Assembly (NCBI GenBank): GCA_001604435.1
Contig: LVBO01000031.1
Location: forward strand, 1 to 6,402
Direction of reading: 5' to 3'
Source: Synergistales bacterium Syner_01
Lineage (GTDB): Bacteria; Synergistota; Synergistia; Synergistales; Aminobacteriaceae
DNA length: 6,402 nucleotides
The position numbers and the translations under genes were made by a program. Of this stretch, positions 1 to 6,255 are shown in pieces. Under the pieces are notes generated by a model. It was not told the origin of the DNA. It made no database searches and worked only from the letters and a program-made list of their open reading frames with translations. Positions within the stretch are counted from its first letter, which is position 1. Each line of letters opens with the position of its first letter.

Positions 1-1229
1 CGCAGACCGTGCTCGAAAACACCGTGGTCGGGAGCGGCGGCGGCTTCTTCCTCGACATGGGAAAGGCCCGCCGGAAGCTGCTCGAACTGCAGAACCGCTT
101 CGGCCTGCACGTCGACCCCGACGCGCCCGTGTGGACGCTCCCCATCGGCGGCCAGCAGAAGGTGGAGATTCTGAAGGCGCTCTACCGGAACGCGCGCATC
201 CTCATCCTCGACGAACCGACGGCCGTGCTCGCGCCCCTTGAGACGAAGGAACTCTTCGCCACGCTGCGCGCGCTGGCTGCGGAGGGGTGCTCGGTCGTCT
301 TCATCTCGCACAAGCTCTACGAGGTCATGGAGATCGCCGACAGAGTGGTCGTCCTCTCGAAGGGAAGCGTGGTCGCCGAACGGGCGACGCGCGACACGAA
401 CGAGCGCGAGCTGGCGAACCTGATGGTGGGGCGCGAACTCGATGAGCGCCGCCACGCGGGCTCGCAGCGACGCGGCGACCCCGCGCTCGAAATCCGCTCC
501 CTCTCGCTGAAAAACGACAAGGGGCTGGAAGCGGTGAAAGAACTCTCCCTCGCGATCCGTTCCGGGGAGATCCTCGGGATGGCCGGGGTCTCCGGCAACG
601 GCCAGCGCGAGCTGGCGGAAGCCCTCTTCGGCCTCCGCGTTCCCGACGGCGGAGACGTGCTTCTCGGCGGGGAGCCGCTTCCTCCGGGGAGGCCGAAGGC
701 CGCGGTGGACCGAAAGATGGCCCGCATCCCGGAGGACCGGATGACCACGGGGCTGCTGCTCGAACTCACCGTGGAGGAGAACCTCGTCCTCGAAAACCAC
801 GCCTCCTTCCGCTCGCTCGGCATGCTCGACCACACGGCGATCGGCAGGCACGCGGACGGACTGATCGACGAGTTCGGCATCACGACCGACGGACGGCGCG
901 CCGTCGCCCGGACGCTCTCGGGGGGCAACCTGCAGAAGATCATCCTCGCCCGCGAACTTTCGGCCTCGCCGCGCGCCGTCGTCGCGGCACAGCCGACGCG
1001 CGGGCTCGACGTCGGGGCCATCGAGTACGTCCACAAGCGGATTCTGGAAGCCCGCGGGAGCGGCGCGGCCATCCTCCTGATCTCGGAGGACCTTGACGAA
1101 ATATTCCTGCTCGCCGACCGGATCGCCGTGATGTACGAAGGGCGTATCATGGGCGTCGCGGAGCGGGATGAAGCGAGCAGAGAGCAGGTCGGTCTCTGGA
1201 TGAGCGGGGTGAGCGAACCGTGCGCATGA
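1..1229 (+). CDS. Nucleoside/nucleobase-type ABC importer, tandem ATPase (5' partial)
   Basis: This is the cytoplasmic ATPase that powers an importer of the Bmp/YufO (NupO) class. The frame is open to the window edge (codons from base 3), and the GTG at 9 is an internal Val in a stretch like the family's 'LTVxENxVLG', so the gene starts upstream. About 100 N-terminal residues, including the first Walker A, are missing; the family is usually about 500 aa. Counting from base 9, the first nucleotide-binding domain shows the signature LPIGGQQ (44-50), Walker B ILILDE (64-69) and H-loop His101. The second shows a Walker A lacking Lys (GVSGNGQR, 193-200), signature LSGGN (303-307), AAQPTRGLD in place of a normal Walker B (326-334), and Glu360 where the H-loop His would be. 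From family knowledge, a degenerate second site is usual in these tandem sugar/nucleoside ATPases. It overlaps the next gene. The substrate is not readable; some relatives carry guanosine or riboflavin. Confidence 0.93.
   Translation, partial: QTVLENTVVGSGGGFFLDMGKARRKLLELQNRFGLHVDPDAPVWTLPIGGQQKVEILKALYRNARILILDEPTAVLAPLETKELFATLRALAAEGCSVVFISHKLYEVMEIADRVVVLSKGSVVAERATRDTNERELANLMVGRELDERRHAGSQRRGDPALEIRSLSLKNDKGLEAVKELSLAIRSGEILGMAGVSGNGQRELAEALFGLRVPDGGDVLLGGEPLPPGRPKAAVDRKMARIPEDRMTTGLLLELTVEENLVLENHASFRSLGMLDHTAIGRHADGLIDEFGITTDGRRAVARTLSGGNLQKIILARELSASPRAVVAAQPTRGLDVGAIEYVHKRILEARGSGAAILLISEDLDEIFLLADRIAVMYEGRIMGVAERDEASREQVGLWMSGVSEPCA
1206..1213 (+). promoter_or_regulatory. Ribosome binding site that decides the first permease start
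   Basis: GGGGTGAG, containing the GGTGA element of the Shine-Dalgarno consensus, lies inside the end of the ATPase gene. It is 6 bases before the GTG at 1220 and 12 bases before the ATG at 1226. The spacing favours GTG. The ATG has the advantage of forming a classic ATGA stop/start overlap with the ATPase stop (1227-1229). The two starts differ by only two residues. Confidence 0.5.
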
Positions 1230-2278
1230 TCGTGTCGAAGCGGGCGCCTCTGCCCGGATGGATCCAGCTTCTCGTGCCGGTGGGGGCCGTCCTGGCGACG
1301 CTGGTGCTCTCGGCGATCCCCATTCTGATCGCGGGAGGCGACCTGTGGCTCTCGTACGTCTCCCTCTTCCGGGGAGCGCTGGGGACGCGCTACAACTTCC
1401 TGGAGACCTGCGTGAAGGCCGCGCCGCTGACCTTCACCGGGCTCGCCGTGGCCTTCGCCTTCCGGGCGAAGTTCTGGAACATCGGGGCCGAGGGACAGCT
1501 CCTCGCCGGAGCCATCGCCGCCGCCTGGGTGGGCATCTACGCGCCGCCCCTTCCGAAAGCGGTCGTCCTGCTGCTCGTCTGCGCCGCCGGGTTCCTGGCC
1601 GGGGGCGCGTGGGCGACGATCCCCGCCCTGCTCAAGACGAAATACAGAGTGGACGACGTGGTCACCACGCTGCTGCTGAACTACGTCATGTGGCACCTGA
1701 TGGGCTACCTGCTCTTCGGTCCGCTGCAGATGCCGGGATCGAGCTGGCCCCGCTCCCCCGCCGTGGCGGAGATCGCGCGCTTCCCCGTGCTGCTGATCCG
1801 CTCGCGCTTCCACCTGGGCATCGTCCTCGCCCTCGTCGCCGTGCTCGTCGTCTGGTTCGTCAACAGCAAGACGGTCTTCGGCTACCAGTCGCGCGCCGTC
1901 GGGGTGAACCCGAGGGCGGCGGCCTTCGGCGGCATCGACGTGAACGCCGTCGTCATGAAAACCGCGCTCCTCTCCGGAGGGCTCGCGGGGCTCGCGGGCG
2001 TGGGCGAGGTGGTCGCGATCCACTTCCACCTGCTGATGGACATCTCCCCCGGCTTCGGCTACTCCGGCATCGTCATCGCGATGCTCGGGAGGCTGCACCC
2101 GGTCGGAACGGTGCTCTCCGCGTTCTTCTTCAGCGTGATCATCGTGGGGGCACAGTCGATGAGCCGTCTGACCGGCGTCCCGACCTACATCGCGGAGGTG
2201 ATCCAGGGGATGGCGCTCATCGTGATGCTCATCGCCCTGCTGCTGACCGAATACCGCGTAAAGGCGGTGAGAGACTGA
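1220..2278 (+). CDS. ABC importer permease, BPD_transp_2 family, NupP/YufP-like
   Basis: This is the larger of two inner-membrane permeases that form the import channel. The protein is 352 aa from GTG at 1220 (350 aa from ATG at 1226). It has a short polar N-terminus and then a series of hydrophobic segments at roughly 15-38, 66-83, 90-107, 114-133, 147-167, 199-216, 245-270, 281-305 and 327-344. The motif FWNIGAEGQL (85-94) is characteristic of the nucleoside-type branch. AVGVNPRAAAFGGIDV (226-241) is the cytoplasmic coupling loop expected to dock on the ATPase. The gene overlaps the ATPase end and its own TGA shares one base with the next ATG, so the three transporter genes are very likely one coupled operon. 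The length is normal and no frameshift is visible. The family call is firm. The substrate (nucleoside, nucleobase or another heterocycle) is inferred only from family and neighbours. Confidence 0.93.
   Translation: MRMIVSKRAPLPGWIQLLVPVGAVLATLVLSAIPILIAGGDLWLSYVSLFRGALGTRYNFLETCVKAAPLTFTGLAVAFAFRAKFWNIGAEGQLLAGAIAAAWVGIYAPPLPKAVVLLLVCAAGFLAGGAWATIPALLKTKYRVDDVVTTLLLNYVMWHLMGYLLFGPLQMPGSSWPRSPAVAEIARFPVLLIRSRFHLGIVLALVAVLVVWFVNSKTVFGYQSRAVGVNPRAAAFGGIDVNAVVMKTALLSGGLAGLAGVGEVVAIHFHLLMDISPGFGYSGIVIAMLGRLHPVGTVLSAFFFSVIIVGAQSMSRLTGVPTYIAEVIQGMALIVMLIALLLTEYRVKAVRD
2261..2270 (+). promoter_or_regulatory. Ribosome binding site of the second permease
   Basis: AAGGCGGTGA matches the extended AAGGAGGTGA consensus with one mismatch and lies 7 bases before the ATG at 2278. 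It supports that start over any upstream start in the same frame, which stays open back to about 1258 without being coding. Confidence 0.7.
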
Positions 2279-3222
2279 TGGAACAGGTGATGACCACCGC
2301 ATTCGTCACGGGGCTTCTGGCGGCCATGATGCGCATGGCGACGCCCATCATCTTCGGCACGCTCGGGGAGATCCTCTGCGAGCGCGCCGGGGTGCTCAAC
2401 CTGGGCATCGAGGGAATCATGCTGATGGGCGCCATGACCGGCTTTCTCACCACGCTGACCACGGGTTCGCTCTGGCTCGGCGTGGCGGCGGCGGCGCTCG
2501 TCGGAGTGCTGCTCTCCCTCTTCATGGCCTTCCTCGCCGTCTACCTCGGGCTCTCGCAGCACGTCTCGGGGCTTGGAATCACGCTCTTCTCGACAGGGCT
2601 CGCCATGTTCATCTACCGCCTCGCTGTCGGCTCTCCGGTGAACCCGCCCACGGTGCGCCCCTTCACGCAGACGGCGATTCCGTTCCTCTCGGGCATTCCC
2701 ATCCTTGGGACGGCTCTCTTCAACCAGTACGTGCTGGTCTATATCGCGCTGCTCCTGGTGCCGCTGGTCTGGATTCTGCTCTACCGCACCTCGTGGGGTC
2801 TCGCCATCCGCACCGTCGGGGAGAACCCCTTCGCCGCGGACACGGTGGGCATCGACGTCAACCTGACGCGGACGCTCTGCCTCGCGGCGGGCGGCGCGCT
2901 CATGGGCGTCGGCGGCGCGTTCCTGACCCTGGCCCACCAGAACATGTTCCTGATCGACGTGGTGGGCGGCAGGGGGTGGATCGCCGTCGCCATGGTGATC
3001 TTCGGCAACTGGGACCCGGCGAAGGGGATGGCGGGCGCGATGATCTTCGGCTTCCTCGACGCGCTCCAGCTCCGCCTCCAGGGTCTGGGATTCAACATCC
3101 CGTTCCACCTCTTCCTCATCATCCCCTACCTGATGACGGTCGTCGCGCTCGTCGGCGTCTCGCGGCGCGCGGCTGCTCCGGCGGGGCTGCTGAAGCCGTA
3201 CCGGAGGGAAGAGAAGGGGTAG
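2278..3222 (+). CDS. ABC importer permease, BPD_transp_2 family, NupQ/YufQ-like
   Basis: This is the second permease of the importer, expected to pair with the upstream one as a heterodimer in the inner membrane. The protein is 314 aa. The ATG overlaps the previous stop as TGATG and is preceded by a strong ribosome binding site. Diagnostic stretches are ERAGVLNLGIEGIMLMGA (35-52), the coupling loop GENPFAADTVGIDV (181-194) and GGRGWIAVAMVIFGNW (230-245), all typical of the YufQ-like branch. Hydrophobic segments fill most of the remainder, at about 5-28, 40-60, 64-90, 95-117, 150-168, 199-220, 232-245, 250-262 and 268-285. The C-terminus is basic (RRAAAPAGLLKPYRREEKG). The length is normal for the family and nothing looks broken. 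It is the last transporter gene; a 150-base structured gap follows. The substrate is inferred, not seen. Confidence 0.93.
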   Translation: MEQVMTTAFVTGLLAAMMRMATPIIFGTLGEILCERAGVLNLGIEGIMLMGAMTGFLTTLTTGSLWLGVAAAALVGVLLSLFMAFLAVYLGLSQHVSGLGITLFSTGLAMFIYRLAVGSPVNPPTVRPFTQTAIPFLSGIPILGTALFNQYVLVYIALLLVPLVWILLYRTSWGLAIRTVGENPFAADTVGIDVNLTRTLCLAAGGALMGVGGAFLTLAHQNMFLIDVVGGRGWIAVAMVIFGNWDPAKGMAGAMIFGFLDALQLRLQGLGFNIPFHLFLIIPYLMTVVALVGVSRRAAAPAGLLKPYRREEKG

Positions 3223-3231
3223 CAGAAACTC

Positions 3232-3261
3232 CGCGGAGAAGAGGGCTGTCTCTTCTCCGCG
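3232..3261 (+). other. Perfect 12-bp inverted repeat after the transporter genes
   Basis: CGCGGAGAAGAG (3232-3243) and CTCTTCTCCGCG (3250-3261) are exact reverse complements around the 6-base loop GGCTGT. The repeat begins 10 bases after the last permease stop. The bases that follow (CATGCATACGGC) contain no T-run, so this is not a standard intrinsic terminator. It could be a U-less or Rho-assisted 3' end, an mRNA-stabilising or processing hairpin that separates transporter and enzyme expression, or a protein-binding palindrome. Confidence 0.75.
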
Positions 3262-3346
3262 CATGCATACGGCGAAGCGAGTTCCGAGGGGCGACGCCCT
3301 GCGCGATCTTGGGGAGCGGCCCCGGCGGAGAGAGTTCTTCATCGCA

Positions 3347-3363
3347 TCTCTTTGTGAAAGAGA
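3347..3363 (+). promoter_or_regulatory. Hairpin overlapping the hydroxylase ribosome binding site
   Basis: TCTCTTT (3347-3353) pairs exactly with AAAGAGA (3357-3363) around the loop GTG. The right arm runs into the purine-rich ribosome binding site AGAGGGG (3361-3367), which is 5 bases before the ATG at 3373. The left arm could instead pair with AGAGA at 3329-3333 (TCTCT, 3347-3351), which would break the hairpin. Both pairings are visible in the sequence; any regulatory use is inference. The stem is short and A/T-rich, so it may be weak. Confidence 0.45.
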
Positions 3364-3372
3364 GGGGAAAGC

Positions 3373-5703
3373 ATGACGTTACAGCATGTGGGAAAGAACG
3401 TTCCAAGAGTGGACTCCGTCCGGAAGGCGACGGGGGAGGCCCTCTTCGTGGCCGACATCGTTCTGCCGCGGATGCTCCACGCGAAGGTGCTGAGGGCGGG
3501 GATCCCTCACGGCAAAATCCGCTCGATCGACACGTCGAAGGCTTCGGCGATGCCCGGCGTCAAGAAAGTGGTCACAGGGCAGAGGTGCGGAATGCTCTTC
3601 GGCACCTGTCTCTGGGACCAGCCGCCCCTGGCCGTCGACAAGGTCCGCCACGCGGGCGAGCCCGTCGCGGTCGTCCTCGCGGAGACGGAGAACCAGGCGG
3701 CCGCTGCGCTCAAGGAGATCGCCGTCGACTACGAGAAGCTCCCGTTCGTCCTCGACCCGGTCGAGGCCGCGGCTCCCGGCGCGCCGCTCATCCACGAGAA
3801 GAACGGAGAGTACCGGAGAGTGGACTACTCCGTCCATCCGATCCCCGGAAGCAACGTCTTCCACCACTACAAACTCCGCAAGGGGAACGAACAGGAGGGA
3901 TTCGCCAAAGCCGACGTCACGGTCGAGGACGAGTTCGAGTTCCCCCTCTCCAGCCAGGCGCCGCTCGAGCCCCACGGCGCGATCTGCCGCTTCGGCGCGG
4001 ACGGCGATCTCGAGATATGGGCTTCAAATCAGGCCCCGTTCGTCCTCCGGGACGTTCTCGCAGACATGTTCGGCATCTCCGCGTCGAAGGTGCGCGTCCA
4101 TATCCCCTACCTCGGCGGCGGCTTCGGCGGCAAGTCCGACGTGAGCATCGAGCCGATGGTCGCCTATGCGGCGAGCTTCGTCCCCGGATACGCCGTCAAG
4201 CTGGCGCTCACGCGCGGCGAGGTCATCTCCGGCGCGCTGATCGGACGAGGCATGAAAGGACGCATGCGGATCGGCGCGAAGCTCGACGGCACGTTCACCG
4301 CGCTGAAGGCCGAGATGTACTTCGCGGACGGCGCGTACGGCGACACGGGGTGGCCCGTGGACACCGTCGCCGGACACAACTGCACCGGCCCCTACGAATT
4401 TCCCAACGCGATCGTCGACGTCTACGGCGTCTACACCAATTCGCCGAGCGTCGGCGCGTACAGAGGGTACGGACACCCCGAGGGGCAGTTCATGTCCAGC
4501 CGCCTGATCGACATGCTCGCGCGAAAGCTCGACATGACGCCGGCGGAGATCATGCGGAAGAACTTTCTCCGCGAGGGGCGGAAGAACGCCCTCGGACAGA
4601 CGATCAAGAAGAGCAACGGCGACCTCTTCGGCTGCCTCGACGTCGTCGAGAAAGCCCTCGCGGAGGAGCCGCTCCCGCCCAACGACGAGCGGTACATCTA
4701 CGGCAAGGGAATCGCCTCGATGATGAAGTCGCCCAAGATGGCGGCGAACGCCGCGTCGTGCTGCCACGTGCAGGTCAACGCCGATGGAAGCGCGTTCGTC
4801 AACCTCGCGGGGATCGAGATGGGGCAGGGCGTCCATACGGTCTTCGCTCAGATGGCGGCGGAGGCGCTCGAACTGCCGTTCGAGAAGGTGCGCATCTACT
4901 TCGATGTGGATACGCAGTTCTCCCCGTGGGAATGGCAGACGGTGGCCTCCATGCAGACCTACCGGGGCGGCCGCGCCATCCAGGACGCGTGCCGCGCGCT
5001 CGTCGAAAAGGCGAAGGAAACGGCGGCGAAGGTCTGGAACTGCGTCCCCGGAATGATTGCCTACAAAGAGGGCGTCTGCGTTCACCCGAACACCGGGGCG
5101 ACGCTCTCCCTCGGCGCGCTCGCACGCGGCTTCATGGCCGCGAACGGCCTCACGGTCGGCGAACCGCTTGCCGCGACCGGATGGTACCGCGTCCCGGAGA
5201 TCACGGAGCCCGACCCGGAGACCGGCATGGGGAACGCCGCCGGAAGCTGGACCTTCGGCGCTCAAGGGTGCGCGCTCCGCGTCGACAGGCGGACCGGCGA
5301 GGTCAAGATACTCCACTTCGCTTCGGCGTTCGACGTCGGCAAGGCGGTTAACCCCGCCGCAACGCGGGGCCAGGTCACGGGCGGCGTCGTCCAGGGAATG
5401 GGCGCGGCGCTGATGGAGAAGATCCTCTTCACCGACGAAGGCGTGGCGAAGAACGTCACCTTCCCGGCGTACAAAATTCCGCGCCTCCACGACGCGCCGG
5501 AGAAGCAGACCGTGGTGCTGCTGGAGACGCCCAACGAAGAGGGGCCGTGGAGCGCGAAGCCCATGGCGGAACACCCCATCGTCGCGGTGGCGCCCACCAT
5601 CCTCAACGCGCTGCGCGACGCGACCGGCGTCGAGTTCACCGCGCTTCCGGTCACCCCGGAGAGAATACTGGAAGCCCTGAAAACCCGAAAGGAGGACAAA
5701 TAG
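3373..5703 (+). CDS. Molybdenum hydroxylase large subunit, molybdopterin-binding (xanthine dehydrogenase/aldehyde oxidase family)
   Basis: This is the catalytic subunit, which carries the molybdopterin cofactor and hydroxylates a carbon, usually next to a ring nitrogen, using water. At 776 aa it is full length for a stand-alone Mo subunit. The start is supported by AGAGGGG 5 bases upstream. Residues 1-130 form the a/b-hammerhead domain (KATGEALFVADI at 18-29). The Mo-binding parts follow: QAPLEPHGAI (195-204), GGGFGGK (248-254), AYRGYGHPE (362-370), EMGQGVHT (482-489), TVASMQTYRGG (523-533) and GGVVQGMG (670-677). Glu733 in AKPMAE (728-733) matches the catalytic base. The purine-binding Glu that follows GGFGGK in known xanthine dehydrogenases is Ser255 here, and their purine-binding Arg aligns by hand to Val332. 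Calling it xanthine dehydrogenase is therefore unsafe; nicotinate-, purine- or aldehyde-type substrates are all possible. It needs the [2Fe-2S] subunit encoded one base downstream. Confidence 0.92.
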   Translation: MTLQHVGKNVPRVDSVRKATGEALFVADIVLPRMLHAKVLRAGIPHGKIRSIDTSKASAMPGVKKVVTGQRCGMLFGTCLWDQPPLAVDKVRHAGEPVAVVLAETENQAAAALKEIAVDYEKLPFVLDPVEAAAPGAPLIHEKNGEYRRVDYSVHPIPGSNVFHHYKLRKGNEQEGFAKADVTVEDEFEFPLSSQAPLEPHGAICRFGADGDLEIWASNQAPFVLRDVLADMFGISASKVRVHIPYLGGGFGGKSDVSIEPMVAYAASFVPGYAVKLALTRGEVISGALIGRGMKGRMRIGAKLDGTFTALKAEMYFADGAYGDTGWPVDTVAGHNCTGPYEFPNAIVDVYGVYTNSPSVGAYRGYGHPEGQFMSSRLIDMLARKLDMTPAEIMRKNFLREGRKNALGQTIKKSNGDLFGCLDVVEKALAEEPLPPNDERYIYGKGIASMMKSPKMAANAASCCHVQVNADGSAFVNLAGIEMGQGVHTVFAQMAAEALELPFEKVRIYFDVDTQFSPWEWQTVASMQTYRGGRAIQDACRALVEKAKETAAKVWNCVPGMIAYKEGVCVHPNTGATLSLGALARGFMAANGLTVGEPLAATGWYRVPEITEPDPETGMGNAAGSWTFGAQGCALRVDRRTGEVKILHFASAFDVGKAVNPAATRGQVTGGVVQGMGAALMEKILFTDEGVAKNVTFPAYKIPRLHDAPEKQTVVLLETPNEEGPWSAKPMAEHPIVAVAPTILNALRDATGVEFTALPVTPERILEALKTRKEDK
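5688..5695 (+). promoter_or_regulatory. Ribosome binding site of the [2Fe-2S] subunit
   Basis: AAAGGAGG is a near-perfect Shine-Dalgarno sequence 9 bases before the ATG at 5705. It lies inside the last codons of the large subunit gene. It is clearly stronger than the large subunit's own site and could support at least equal output of the small subunit. Confidence 0.75.
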
Positions 5704-5704
5704 A

Positions 5705-6181
5705 ATGCGCGTCCTCAACTTCACAGTCAACGGAACACCCCGGACGGTCCATCTTGAAGAGGGACGCGTCATGCTCGCCTCCGTGCTGCGCGACTCGCTC
5801 GGGCTGACGGGGACCAAGGTGGGGTGCGGCACGGGGCAGTGCGGCTCGTGCACCGTGGTGATGGACGGAAAGGCCGTGACCAGCTGCACCGTCCCCGCGG
5901 AGAAAGCCGAAGGGACCAGCGTCCTCACCATCGAGTCCCTCGCCGAGGGCAGCGTCCTCCATCCTATACAGCAGGCCTTCGTCGAGGCCGGGGCCATCCA
6001 GTGCGGCTTCTGCACGCCGGGGATCGTCATGCGCCTCTACGCGCTCTTCACTCAAAACCCGGACGCCGACGACGAAACGATCATGAAAGAGCTCGACAAA
6101 CACCTCTGCCGCTGCACCGGCTACGAAACCATAGTGCAGGCGGCGCGCCTCGCGCAGGAGAAGCTCCGCGCGGCCCGGTGA
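5705..6181 (+). CDS. [2Fe-2S] iron-sulfur subunit of the molybdenum hydroxylase
   Basis: This is the small electron-transfer subunit, which passes electrons from the Mo site to a flavin subunit or another acceptor. The protein is 158 aa, normal for CoxS/XdhC/HcrC-type subunits. The N-terminal plant-ferredoxin-like domain binds one cluster through Cys41, Cys46, Cys49 and Cys61 (GCGTGQCGSCTV pattern). The C-terminal helical domain binds the second through Cys100 and Cys103 (CGFCTPG) and Cys135 and Cys137 (LCRCTGY). All eight ligands are present. No signal peptide is visible, which fits a cytoplasmic enzyme. It follows the large subunit gene after a single base and has a strong ribosome binding site, so the two are surely co-transcribed. 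What is odd is the company: no FAD-binding (CoxM-type) gene lies between, before or directly after the pair, as far as the window shows. Confidence 0.96.
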   Translation: MRVLNFTVNGTPRTVHLEEGRVMLASVLRDSLGLTGTKVGCGTGQCGSCTVVMDGKAVTSCTVPAEKAEGTSVLTIESLAEGSVLHPIQQAFVEAGAIQCGFCTPGIVMRLYALFTQNPDADDETIMKELDKHLCRCTGYETIVQAARLAQEKLRAAR

Positions 6182-6204
6182 GCGGGCTGTGGACGGACGC
6201 CCCC

Positions 6205-6220
6205 GCGCCGGACAGGGCGC
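6205..6220 (+). other. Small G+C hairpin between hydroxylase and amidohydrolase genes
   Basis: GCGCC (6205-6209) pairs with GGCGC (6216-6220) around a 6-base loop and is followed by TTTCGGG. The three Ts are too few for a convincing intrinsic terminator, and in such G+C-rich DNA a 5-bp stem can arise by chance. At most it is a weak attenuator in the 74-base gap, which holds no gene. Confidence 0.25.
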
Positions 6221-6240
6221 TTTCGGGCAAAGAAAAATGA

Positions 6241-6246
6241 AAGGAG
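6241..6246 (+). promoter_or_regulatory. Ribosome binding site of the amidohydrolase
   Basis: AAGGAG lies 9 bases before the ATG at 6256 and fixes that start. The two nearer ATGs (6237 and 6248) lie before or only 1 base after this site and lead to peptides of 4 and 8 codons, so they are not real starts. Confidence 0.75.
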
Positions 6247-6255
6247 AATGAACTC

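Noticed and set aside
1258..2277. In-frame upstream extension of the second permease, suggesting a 654-residue fusion
   Set aside because: The extension is an Arg-rich shadow of the first permease. The real permease starts at ATG 2278 with its own ribosome binding site and a family-typical N-terminus.
317..2302. 661-codon open frame on the - strand opposite the ATPase and first permease
   Set aside because: It is rich in His, Arg, Asp and Ser with no domain pattern. It lies exactly antisense to two clear family proteins and reflects G+C-biased codon positions.
3223..3372. Sigma-70-type promoter or known purine riboswitch in the 150-base gap
   Set aside because: I found no -35/-10 pair with proper spacing and no recognisable purine-riboswitch core. 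A molybdenum cofactor RNA cannot be judged by eye, so it is left as a test in the findings.
2793..5351. 852-codon + strand frame spanning the second permease, the gap and most of the large subunit
   Set aside because: It is Arg/Gly/Pro-rich, crosses gene boundaries and is out of frame with both recognised proteins.
4024..6030. 668-codon open frame on the - strand opposite the hydroxylase genes
   Set aside because: Low-complexity Arg/Asp/Val-rich translation without motifs. The + strand carries complete catalytic and cysteine motifs over the same bases.
3373..6181. Selenocysteine (in-frame TGA read-through) in the hydroxylase genes
   Set aside because: Both frames are uninterrupted and full length, ending at TAG 5701-5703 and TGA 6179-6181. 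The small subunit already has all eight cysteine ligands, and the gap after its stop resembles no protein extension.
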